From Paludibacterium sp. (GTDB lineage: Bacteria > Pseudomonadota > Gammaproteobacteria > Burkholderiales > Chromobacteriaceae): DNA of 64,000 nt. The notes under the pieces were generated by a model. That model was not told where the DNA came from, ran no database searches, and saw only the letters and a program-made list of their open reading frames with translations. Where the stretch lies: positions 1 through 64,000 of the forward strand of contig NZ_JAFAND010000117.1 in the NCBI RefSeq assembly GCF_019232825.1, given 5' to 3'. Every line of letters begins with the position of its first letter. Position 1 is the first letter of the stretch. The position numbers and the translations under genes are program-made. Below are positions 1 to 8,533 of this stretch, in pieces.

Positions 1-88
1 TGCGGCATCCGCCGCAAACAGGCGCGGGCCTTGAGGTGACCAGACCCCAAGACCCGCTAACCAAACCAACTACCCAGGAGTAGTCGAT

Positions 89-346
89 ATGGCTGTTGTC
101 CATGGTAATGCAGTTTCCGCCCCCTATTCAAACCAGCGTCTCCGCCAGCAGCAGTTACTTTCCTTGATCGCGGTGTTGTGCGAACCGCGCCAAAACCGTT
201 CCAGCACAGACATGCGCCGGCTGATCGTCGACAGCCGTCTGAACTGGTCGGTGGCGCCGGTCGACGCCACCACGTCATGGCTCTATCTGCCGCAAGCGGT
301 GCGGGCGAGAGAGATTGCGGGCTGCTTAGTGCTCACCGCCGATTAA
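89..346 (+). CDS. hypothetical small protein (85 aa)
   Basis: ORF preceded by AGGAG 8 nt before the ATG; no recognised family. Confidence 0.45.
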   Translation: MAVVHGNAVSAPYSNQRLRQQQLLSLIAVLCEPRQNRSSTDMRRLIVDSRLNWSVAPVDATTSWLYLPQAVRAREIAGCLVLTAD

Positions 347-629
347 GGCGATAACCGGAGGCGGGGCCGTAGGGCCCCGGACCTGGTCTGCGTCGTTGCC
401 CGAATGAATGTAACGATCTGGGTTTGTATTACTGATAGACAGACACGCGCCAAACCACTGAGCCAAGAGTGCCGCCGCAGACGGTACGTTGGACGATTGT
501 TCCACTTGGCTCACCCCTCTCTGGCAGTTCGTAGCGTCGCGGCATCCATGCATTTGGGCTGGAATCACTGAGCCCGGCCTTTACTTTTTGCAGAATGCTA
601 TCTGGGAGTAAATTACCCCCCGTTTCCCC

Positions 630-1289
630 CTACCCCGTCGTCAATACATCAGGGTCAAGCAATGCGCCCAGGAAAGGACGCGCAGCTTGCTTGTCACCCT
701 GCGACTCGGCGGGTAAATAAGCGCAGACAACGGATGCGCTCTGTTCACCCATGATGGCGGCGCCCACTTGCCATTGCTGCCGATCGGCCATTCGCCACAG
801 TTGGAAATACGCCCTGCAGCGCCAGAGGTAAAAACCCGCCAGCAACAGTTCAAGAATGATCATGGCCGTGTCGTTGGTGTTTGACCATGCCAGGGCATTC
901 TTACTGATATCCACGACAGCCAAAACAAAACCGATCATGTACAACACGCCGCGCACCATCGCCTGCCGTGACATCCATTGGCGCATCAGATCGGCCGAAA
1001 AGAAGTAGACATTACGCAAAGTAGACGCTTGGTATGGAACAGCAACGCCGAGGAGGTAGGCTTTGTCCAGATTGGGTGTGCTGTCGTAAAGCAGTTTGTT
1101 TTGCCCGCTCAAGGAGCTTAAGGACATGGACAGCAGCATGGGTTGCATGCCAATGACCAACAACCAAAGCATGGAGATGTACGAAGCCGTCTGACCAACC
1201 GCCATCGCCAACACAAACCCTGCGACAAACACGATTGTTTTGAGCGGCCGTTCCAGGAAGTAGCTGATGAAAGGTGGGGTGTAGTTCAT
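630..1289 (-). CDS. hypothetical multi-pass membrane protein
   Basis: 219-aa ORF with several hydrophobic segments; no recognised family. Confidence 0.6.
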   Translation of the reverse strand: MNYTPPFISYFLERPLKTIVFVAGFVLAMAVGQTASYISMLWLLVIGMQPMLLSMSLSSLSGQNKLLYDSTPNLDKAYLLGVAVPYQASTLRNVYFFSADLMRQWMSRQAMVRGVLYMIGFVLAVVDISKNALAWSNTNDTAMIILELLLAGFYLWRCRAYFQLWRMADRQQWQVGAAIMGEQSASVVCAYLPAESQGDKQAARPFLGALLDPDVLTTG

Positions 1290-1632
1290 CGCGATGACAC
1301 TCGTTAAGGTTTCTCGTCACGCCAGAGGCGCTTCTGGATGTTGACATAATATTACGCCTACAGCCATCAAAACAGCATAAAAAGAGGGGACCTATGAGTG
1401 CCGCCGGGATGCCAACGCCGAAGGGGATAGGTCGATGCATAATGATATTGTTGAGCCCCGCTCGACGCCATACAGGGGGAGCGTCGCCTATGTACAAAAC
1501 GCCACACAGACCATTTAATGCAAATTAGATATAACAACTTAGAATATATTAATCGAATAGTAATATTGGATGATTGCGCACCACAAAGTTAGCATGTTGA
1601 CTTTATAACTAATAACTTTATTTGGTGCGACA

Positions 1633-2439
1633 ATGAGAACTGCAGGATATATTACAGCATTGGCCCTGACGCTGGGCGTTGCGGGCCTGGCCCATGCCGA
1701 TCAGCTCGATGACATCCAGCGCGATGGCAAAATCACGATTGGTGTTTTTGACAGCAATCCTCCCTTTGGCTTCGTGGACAGACACAGCAATGCGCTGACT
1801 GGTTACGACATCGACTTTGCCCGTGAAATTGCCCGCAAGCTGGGCGTGAAGCTGGAATTACAGCCGACTAACCCGGCAAACCGTATCCCGCTGCTGGTCT
1901 CGAACAAGGTCAATGTGATCGTGGCCGACTTCACCATTACGCCGGAGCGTGCCCAGCAAGTTGATTTCAGCACACCTTACTTTGTCGGTGGCCAGCAGTT
2001 CCTCGCGCCCAAGGGCAAGTTCCCTCACAAGGAAGACCTGGCCAATGCCCGCATCGGTGCGGTAAAGGGCACCACCGAAGAACAAGCTTTGCGCAAGGAG
2101 TTCCCGGGCGCCAATGTGCTTTCCTACGATGAGATCTCCCTGGCCCTGGTCGCGCTGCGCAATGGCAATGTCCAGGCCATCACCCAGGATGGCGCCCTGC
2201 TGGCCGGCCTGCTGGCCAAGGCGCCGGACAAGTCGCGCTACGCCATCCTGCCGTACACCTTGTCGGTGGAAAACATCGGTATCGCGGTCAACAAAGGGGA
2301 GTCCCGCTTACTGGGCAAGATCAACCAGACTCTGGTCGAACTGGAAAAGAACGGCACGGCCGTCAAGATTTACAACAAGTGGTTCGGCAAGGGCAGTGAA
2401 ACCCCGCTGCCGCGTACCTTCAAGATTGCCATTCAGTAA
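1633..2439 (+). CDS. polar amino-acid ABC transporter substrate-binding protein (family 3 SBP)
   Basis: Signal peptide; IGVFDSNPPFGFVD, GYDIDFAREIARKLG, VDFSTPYF motifs; followed by ATPase and two permeases. Confidence 0.9.
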   Translation: MRTAGYITALALTLGVAGLAHADQLDDIQRDGKITIGVFDSNPPFGFVDRHSNALTGYDIDFAREIARKLGVKLELQPTNPANRIPLLVSNKVNVIVADFTITPERAQQVDFSTPYFVGGQQFLAPKGKFPHKEDLANARIGAVKGTTEEQALRKEFPGANVLSYDEISLALVALRNGNVQAITQDGALLAGLLAKAPDKSRYAILPYTLSVENIGIAVNKGESRLLGKINQTLVELEKNGTAVKIYNKWFGKGSETPLPRTFKIAIQ

Positions 2440-2445
2440 CAAAAC

Positions 2446-2468
2446 AGCCCCGCCTCTCTGGCGGGGCT
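2446..2468 (+). terminator. intercistronic hairpin between SBP and ATPase genes
   Basis: AGCCCCGCC-tctct-GGCGGGGCT, perfect 9-bp stem. Confidence 0.65.
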
Positions 2469-2480
2469 TCTGGTATCCCC

Positions 2481-3233
2481 ATGATTCAGTTCAAAAAAGT
2501 CAGCAAGCAATTTGGCACTGTGCCCGTCCTGCAGGACATTGACCTGCACATTGCCACGGGTGAAGTGGTGGTGATCTGTGGCCCGTCCGGCTCGGGCAAA
2601 TCGACGCTGATCCGCTCGATCAACCGCCTGGAGGAAATTGACGCCGGCGAGATCCTAGTCGACGGCTTGTCGGTGCACGACCCCTCGCGCAGCCTGAATG
2701 CCCTGCGTCGTGAAATCGGCTTTCTGTTCCAGCAGTTCAATCTTTATCCGCATTTGAATGTGCTGGACAACATCACGCTGGCACCGCGACGCCTGGCCGG
2801 GCAGTCCCGCGCCGCGGCGGAGGCGCGGGCCGTGGCTTTGCTGGAGCAAGTCGGCCTGAGCGAGAAACAGGCGGCGTTTCCGGCCAATCTGTCGGGAGGA
2901 CAACAGCAACGCGTGGCCATCGCGCGGGCGCTGGCGCTGTCTCCGCGCATCCTACTGTTTGATGAACCCACTTCGGCGCTTGACCCGGAGATGGTCGGCG
3001 AGGTTCTGACCGTGATTCGGCAGCTGGCGCATCAAGGCATCACCCTGGTGGTGGTCACGCATGAAATGGGCTTTGCCCGCGAGGTGGCAGACCGTATCGT
3101 TTTCGTCGACAAAGGCCGCATCCTCGAACAAGCGACCCCGGCGGCTTTTTTCCGCCAACCCTCTCATCCGCGCGCCCGTCAGTTCCTGCAGCAACTAACC
3201 AGTCCCCTGCACCTGAGCGAGGCCAGCACATGA
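2481..3233 (+). CDS. amino-acid ABC transporter ATP-binding protein
   Basis: Walker A GPSGSGKST, signature LSGGQQQR, Walker B ILLFDEPTSALD. Confidence 0.95.
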   Translation: MIQFKKVSKQFGTVPVLQDIDLHIATGEVVVICGPSGSGKSTLIRSINRLEEIDAGEILVDGLSVHDPSRSLNALRREIGFLFQQFNLYPHLNVLDNITLAPRRLAGQSRAAAEARAVALLEQVGLSEKQAAFPANLSGGQQQRVAIARALALSPRILLFDEPTSALDPEMVGEVLTVIRQLAHQGITLVVVTHEMGFAREVADRIVFVDKGRILEQATPAAFFRQPSHPRARQFLQQLTSPLHLSEAST

Positions 3234-3973
3234 AGCATTACCACTTCGACTGGTCCGCGGTATGGAGCGGCCAGCCACTGACCTGGCTGCTGCATGGCGT
3301 GGGCGTCACCATGTTGCTGACCGTGCTGTCCTGCCTGCTGGCCAGCTTGCTGGCCGTGATATTGCTGGCGCTGCGCTTTGTGCCGTGGCGACCCGCAGGC
3401 TGGCTGGCCGCCGGCTGGATTCAGCTGTTCCGCAATACCCCGCTGACCGTGCAGATGTTGTTCTGGTATTTCGGCGCCCTCCCTCTGCTGCCAGAAGGAC
3501 TGCGCAATGCGCTTGCCAACGGGCCCATCTTGTTGGGCCTGCCCCTGCCCAGCAGCGAGATGCTGACGGCGATATGGAGCCTGGGTCTATTCAGTGCGGC
3601 GTTTCTGGCCGAGGATCTGCGTGCGGGCGTCAGGGCCGTGCCCTTTGGCCAATGGGAGACCGTCCGCAGTCAGGGGTTTTCCACTTGGCCGGCCTTGCGG
3701 TATGTGATTTTGCCCCAGGCGCTGGCTCATGCCTGGCCACCTATGGTGAATCAGTACCTGAACGTGCTGAAGAACTCTCCGCTGGCGATGTCCATCGCCG
3801 TCGCAGAACTCATGTATCAGACCAATCAGATCGAGAGTTTCAACTTCCACGGCATCGAGGCTTATGCCAGTGCCTCGGTCCTGTATCTGCTGATCGGGCT
3901 GGCACTCAGTCAGTTGCTGCAACGACTTGGGCCCGCACCGCTTCATGACAAAGGGGTACCCCATGGCCGTTGA
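3230..3973 (+). CDS. amino-acid ABC transporter permease
   Basis: HisM/GlnP-type; FRNTPLTVQ and permease EAA-like loop; overlaps ATPase stop. Confidence 0.92.
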   Translation: MKHYHFDWSAVWSGQPLTWLLHGVGVTMLLTVLSCLLASLLAVILLALRFVPWRPAGWLAAGWIQLFRNTPLTVQMLFWYFGALPLLPEGLRNALANGPILLGLPLPSSEMLTAIWSLGLFSAAFLAEDLRAGVRAVPFGQWETVRSQGFSTWPALRYVILPQALAHAWPPMVNQYLNVLKNSPLAMSIAVAELMYQTNQIESFNFHGIEAYASASVLYLLIGLALSQLLQRLGPAPLHDKGVPHGR

Positions 3974-4673
3974 GCGGTTTCATTTTCAGGTCATCATCGA
4001 TAACGCCCACTACCTGCTGGTCGGCAATCTGGCCCAGGGGCAGATCGGCGGGGTATTGCTGACCCTGTTGATCGCGCTGTCTTCCGGTCTGCTGGCGCTG
4101 ATCATCGGCTTTGTACTGGCCCTGCTCTGCCGGTTTTTCCCGCGCCGTCTGGCGCCCGCACTGGGCACGCTGGGGGAACTCGTGCGTGGCATCCCTTTGC
4201 TACTGCTGATTTTCTGGCTCTATTTCCTTCTGCCCATGCTGCTCGGCCGCGGAGCACCGGATACGATCTCGGTCATTGCCGCGCTGGCACTGTTCAATGC
4301 CTTTAGTGTCATGCTGACGATCCTGTCGGGCCTGGCTGCCTTGCCCCCGGGCCAAAATGAAGCCGCCATGGCCAGTGGTTTCACGCATTGGCAGCGTCTG
4401 CGCTGGGTCCTGCTGCCACAGGCACTGAGTCATATCCTGCCTTCACTGGTCAATCTGTTCGTTGCCCTGATCAAGGATACTTCGCTGGCCTTTGTGGTCA
4501 GCGTACCCGAGCTGACCCTGGTCAGTAGCCAGATCAACAACCGCGAGCAGATCTATCCACTGGAAATCTTTCTCACTGCCGGGGCGATTTATTTTGCGTT
4601 GTGCAGCAGCCTAACCTGGGCAGCACACCAGTTGGAGAATCGGTTGGCCAGACGTCAGCTATCCATTGTCTGA
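3963..4673 (+). CDS. amino-acid ABC transporter permease
   Basis: HisM/GlnP-type; VRGIPLLLLIFWLYF; start taken at MAVERF within the longer ORF. Confidence 0.9.
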   Translation: MAVERFHFQVIIDNAHYLLVGNLAQGQIGGVLLTLLIALSSGLLALIIGFVLALLCRFFPRRLAPALGTLGELVRGIPLLLLIFWLYFLLPMLLGRGAPDTISVIAALALFNAFSVMLTILSGLAALPPGQNEAAMASGFTHWQRLRWVLLPQALSHILPSLVNLFVALIKDTSLAFVVSVPELTLVSSQINNREQIYPLEIFLTAGAIYFALCSSLTWAAHQLENRLARRQLSIV

Positions 4674-4699
4674 ACGGATACCTTCCTCAGGCAGCGCCA

Positions 4700-4925
4700 A
4701 ATAAAAAGCCGGCACATGGTGTGCCGGCTTTCAGCTTGCTGACAACCCCATCTCCGCGAAGCGGAGGCCCCCTTGCAGGGCAAGGGCGGGGGGATGGGGA
4801 TTCGATGGACAGGCTGCGAAATCAGCAAGCTGCCTCCGAGGACCGGCTTTGCCGGGCCCTCCGGAACCACCGCAAACCACTAAGTCAACAGCCTGAAAGC
4901 CGGCACATGGCGTGCCGGCTTTGTC
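4700..4925. repeat. hairpin-rich boundary with two near-identical bidirectional terminator-like palindromes
   Basis: aaaGCCGGCACATGGTGTGCCGGCttt and aaaGCCGGCACATGGCGTGCCGGCttt flank nested inverted repeats, incl. AGCTTGCTGA (4733-4742)/TCAGCAAGCT (4822-4831) and CCCCATC/GATGGGG. Confidence 0.75.
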
Positions 4926-4937
4926 TCTTCATCAACG

Positions 4938-6602
4938 TTATCGTCTTGCCGAAGCCAGACGACCCACCACCTCGACCAGCTTGTCGACCTCTTCGCAGGT
5001 GTTGTAGAACGCCAGCGAAGGCCGTACGGTGGCCTCCAGACCGAAACGACGCAAAATCGGCTGAGCGCAGTGGTGACCGGAACGCACGGCGATTCCCTCC
5101 TGGTTGAGTGCCTGGCCGACCTGCTCCGGGGCATACCCTTCCAGCACAAAGGACAGCACGCTGGTCTTTTCCCGCGCCGTGCCGATCAGCCTCAGACCGC
5201 GAATGGACTGCAGCCCGGCCGTGGCATACTCCAGCAAGCCATGCTCATAGGCAGCAATCGCTTCCAGACCGAGACCACTGACATAGTCCAGAGCCGCACC
5301 CAATCCAATGGCATCGGCAATATTACCGGTTCCCGCCTCGAAACGATTGGGAGGCGGCTGAAACAGCGTCCGCTCGAAGGTGACGTCGGCGATCATATTT
5401 CCCCCGCCCTGCCAGGGCGGCATCTCGTCCAGCAGGGCCTTCTTGCCGTACACCACCCCGATGCCGGTCGGGGCAAACACCTTGTGCCCGGAAAAGACGA
5501 AGAAGTCGGCATCCAGCACTGCCACATTGACCCGCAGGTGTGACACCGATTGCGCGCCATCGATCAGCACGCGCGCCCCGGCGGCATGCGCCATGGCGAT
5601 GACCTCGGCAACCGGGGTCACCGTTCCCAGTGCATTGGATACCTGTGTCAATGCCACCAGACGAGTACGCTCGTTCAGCAACTGCCGCAGACCATCCAGC
5701 CGGATCTGGCCATCGTCATCGACTGGAATCACCTTCAGACTCGCCCCGACCTGCTGGGCAAGCTGCTGCCAGGGGACGATGTTGGCGTGATGTTCCAGGT
5801 GTGACACAACAATCTCGTCACCGGCGCGAATGTTCTGCCGCCCCCAGGTCGACGCCACCAGATTGATCGCCTCTGTCGCGCCCCGCACGAAAATGATCTC
5901 CTCCGCACTGGCAGCGCCAATAAAATGCGCCACCTTGTCCCGTGCAGCCTCGTAAGCCTCGGTCGCACGCGCTGCCATTTCATGCGCAGCCCGGTGGATA
6001 TTCGAGTTTTCGTGTTGGTAGAAATACGCCAGACGATCAATCACCGCCTGCGGTTTCTGGGTGGTTGCCGCGTTATCCAGCCACACCAGCGGCTTGCCGT
6101 TGACCCGTTCGGCCAACAGCGGGAAATCACGCCGAATGGCGTGGATATCCAGCCCGTGCTTAGGCGCAGAGGCCAACTGCGGCGTCAGACCCTCGCGTCC
6201 CGGATGCGACCAGTCCTCGACAAAATAATAGCCGCCTGGCGCTGTCGGTTCGGGCGGAGCTAGCACCGCCGGACGTGCGGGTTCCAGCAGCAGTTCACGC
6301 AATGCGGCCTCTCCCGGCAAACCGAAAGACTCGGCCGTTACCCGATCATCGACCACGATGCCACGCTCCTGACGCTCAGCGAGGAAGTAATAGTCGGAAG
6401 GGGAACGGGGCGTCGCCTGACTGACGGAGGGAGAAAGGTGCTCTCCCGCGCGCGGCGCGTCCGGGCTGGCGCGCGCGGCCGCGTCGGCAGTGGCAGTCTC
6501 TCCGGGTAGCGCCGAGAAAAACTGGTTGGCCAGTCGGGCTAGCTCAGCCAGGTCCGGCAGCCCCGTCGGAGAGGACTCACTTGTAAGTGTCTGGATAGTC
6601 AT
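4938..6602 (-). CDS. SufS-type (group II) cysteine desulfurase with N-terminal encapsulin cargo-loading extension
   Basis: PLP-lysine motif FSGHKVFAPTGIG, catalytic Cys RSGHHCAQP; ~150-aa Pro/Ala-rich N-terminus with LARLANQFFSALP, DYYFLAE, GYYFVED; overlaps encapsulin ORF by 26 nt. Confidence 0.95.
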   Translation of the reverse strand: MTIQTLTSESSPTGLPDLAELARLANQFFSALPGETATADAAARASPDAPRAGEHLSPSVSQATPRSPSDYYFLAERQERGIVVDDRVTAESFGLPGEAALRELLLEPARPAVLAPPEPTAPGGYYFVEDWSHPGREGLTPQLASAPKHGLDIHAIRRDFPLLAERVNGKPLVWLDNAATTQKPQAVIDRLAYFYQHENSNIHRAAHEMAARATEAYEAARDKVAHFIGAASAEEIIFVRGATEAINLVASTWGRQNIRAGDEIVVSHLEHHANIVPWQQLAQQVGASLKVIPVDDDGQIRLDGLRQLLNERTRLVALTQVSNALGTVTPVAEVIAMAHAAGARVLIDGAQSVSHLRVNVAVLDADFFVFSGHKVFAPTGIGVVYGKKALLDEMPPWQGGGNMIADVTFERTLFQPPPNRFEAGTGNIADAIGLGAALDYVSGLGLEAIAAYEHGLLEYATAGLQSIRGLRLIGTAREKTSVLSFVLEGYAPEQVGQALNQEGIAVRSGHHCAQPILRRFGLEATVRPSLAFYNTCEEVDKLVEVVGRLASARR

Positions 6603-7506
6603 GGTATTTGCCTATCTCGACGTCTTCGAGCACCGCCAGGGAATCTTCTGTCAGCACCGCCAGCGAGCAATACAGCGAGATCAGATAGGAGGCGATGGCA
6701 TTGCGATTGATACCCATGAATCGGACAGACAGCCCCGGGCTTTGCTCGCCGGCCACGCCCGGTTGATACAAGCCGATCACACCCTGGCGTTTCTGCCCCA
6801 CCCGCAACAGCAGAATGCTGGTCTTGCCATCGTTGATCGGCACTTTGTCGGACGGAATCAGCGGTACGCCGCGCCAGGTGATGAATTGCGAGCCAAACAG
6901 GCTGACGGTGGGTGGCGGCACGCCGCGGCGGGTGCACTCACGACCGAAGGCAGCGATGGCCAGCGGGTGGGCAAGGAAAAAGCCCGGTTCTTTCCAGACC
7001 TTGACCAACAGTTCGTCCAGGTCATCAGGCGTTGGCGCGCCAGTCAACGTCGAGATACGCTGCGCGTCGTCCACATTGGCCAGCAAGCCGTATTCCGGAT
7101 TATTGATCAGTTCGTTTTCCTGGCGCTCCTTGATGATCTCGATGGTCAGACGCAGCTGCTCTTTGATCTGGTCGTGCGGGCTGCTGTAGAGATCGGAAAC
7201 GCGGGTATGAACATCCAACACCGTCGTGACCGCGTTAAGGAACAACTCGCGTGGCTGATCCTCATAATCGACGAAGGTTTGCGGCAGTTCTGCTTCGTCG
7301 CGATGCGAGCATGCCACCTGGATTTCAGAAGCATTCTTCACCCGGTTGAGGCGGAAGATACCCGCTTCTACCGGCACCCACTGCAACAAAAGTGTCAGCC
7401 AGCGCGGGCTAATGCGCGACAGCTGGGGAACCGTTTTGGTGGTATTGGCAAGCTGCCTCGCGGCGTTATCACTGAGGGCCTGCTGAGCTTCCTGATACTG
7501 ACTCAT
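6577..7506 (-). CDS. family 2A encapsulin nanocompartment shell protein (SrpI-like)
   Basis: Conserved N-terminus ALSDNAARQLANTTKTVPQLSRISPRWLTLLLQWVPVEAGIFRLNRV and GLSVRFMGINRNAIASYLISLYCSLAVLTEDSLAVLEDVEIGKYHDYPDTYK; adjacent desulfurase cargo; start at MSQYQ with GCAGGAG upstream. Confidence 0.95.
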   Translation of the reverse strand: MSQYQEAQQALSDNAARQLANTTKTVPQLSRISPRWLTLLLQWVPVEAGIFRLNRVKNASEIQVACSHRDEAELPQTFVDYEDQPRELFLNAVTTVLDVHTRVSDLYSSPHDQIKEQLRLTIEIIKERQENELINNPEYGLLANVDDAQRISTLTGAPTPDDLDELLVKVWKEPGFFLAHPLAIAAFGRECTRRGVPPPTVSLFGSQFITWRGVPLIPSDKVPINDGKTSILLLRVGQKRQGVIGLYQPGVAGEQSPGLSVRFMGINRNAIASYLISLYCSLAVLTEDSLAVLEDVEIGKYHDYPDTYK

Positions 7507-7579
7507 AATTGACTCCTGCACTTGTGATAATCATGGTGATCATGGCCAGTCTGTGCATGATCTGAAAACAGCAGAACGA

Positions 7580-8524
7580 CTACTCCCTGGGTAAATGGGG
7601 ACTGGCTCCTTCGATATCGTGGTCAGACCGGATGATATGGCTGCCCGGCGCCACACTGTGCGTCAGACGGACATTGCTGCCGATACTGGACCCCTGACCG
7701 ATGGTGATGCGGCCAAGCACCGTCGCGCCGGCGTAAATCACCACCCCGTCTTCTACCACCGGATGGCGAGGCAACCCCTTGACCAGCTCTCCGGTTTCAT
7801 TCACTGAGAAGCGCTTGGTACCGAGAATCACGCCCTGGTACATGCGCACATTGCGACCAATGATGGCGGTCTCACCAATCACCACACCGGTGCCATGATC
7901 AATAAAAAAACCGGGGCCGATGGTGGCCCCGGGATGGATATCGATACCGGTCAGACTATGAGCAATTTCGGTGATGATGCGGGCAACCAGCGGCGCACCC
8001 AGCCGATATAGCTGGTGGGCCAGCCGGTGATGAATGATGGCCAGAAACCCCGGATAGCACAGCAACACTTCATCAATGCTGTGCGCCGCAGGGTCCCCCT
8101 GATAAGCCGCCAGCGCATCTGCATCCAGCAGGGCCTTGAGCGCGGGAATCTGGCGGGCAAACTGGCCTACCAGTTGCCTGGCCGTCGGGTCTGGCTGACC
8201 CGCAGCCCCGGCAGTCAGGCGCCCGGCCAGCTCTCGGCCAACCTGCTCGCTTAAGCGATCCAGCACACTCGGCAAGGTCAGCGCCACATGCAGGTCCACC
8301 TCGTCCGCCGACAGTCCGGCCGGCCCCAGCCAGAGCGGAAACATCACGCCGGCCAGATCGCGCACCAGTGTCTGCAATACCTCTCGGGACGGATAAACCC
8401 GCGGTGCCTGTTGCGCAGAATGGGCGGCACACCAGGCCTGACGGGAAGTGCGCAACTCAGCCAGGACCTCATCCAGAGGCCAATGATCCTGAACCGGAAA
8501 CTGACTCTGAATGATCCCTTGCAT
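7580..8524 (-). CDS. serine O-acetyltransferase (EpsC/CysE-type, left-handed beta-helix)
   Basis: HRLAHQLYRLG, GIDIHPGATIGPGFFIDHGTGVVIGETAIIG hexapeptide repeats. Confidence 0.93.
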   Translation of the reverse strand: MQGIIQSQFPVQDHWPLDEVLAELRTSRQAWCAAHSAQQAPRVYPSREVLQTLVRDLAGVMFPLWLGPAGLSADEVDLHVALTLPSVLDRLSEQVGRELAGRLTAGAAGQPDPTARQLVGQFARQIPALKALLDADALAAYQGDPAAHSIDEVLLCYPGFLAIIHHRLAHQLYRLGAPLVARIITEIAHSLTGIDIHPGATIGPGFFIDHGTGVVIGETAIIGRNVRMYQGVILGTKRFSVNETGELVKGLPRHPVVEDGVVIYAGATVLGRITIGQGSSIGSNVRLTHSVAPGSHIIRSDHDIEGASPHLPRE

Positions 8525-8533
8525 TGATCGCCC

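Noticed and set aside
4700-4925. Possible CRISPR-like array
   Set aside because: Only two palindromic repeats separated by structured sequence; no regular spacing and no cas genes in the window
4601-5107. 168-aa plus-strand ORF across the hairpin cassette
   Set aside because: Spans inverted repeats and the antisense of the desulfurase; no ribosome-binding site or domain
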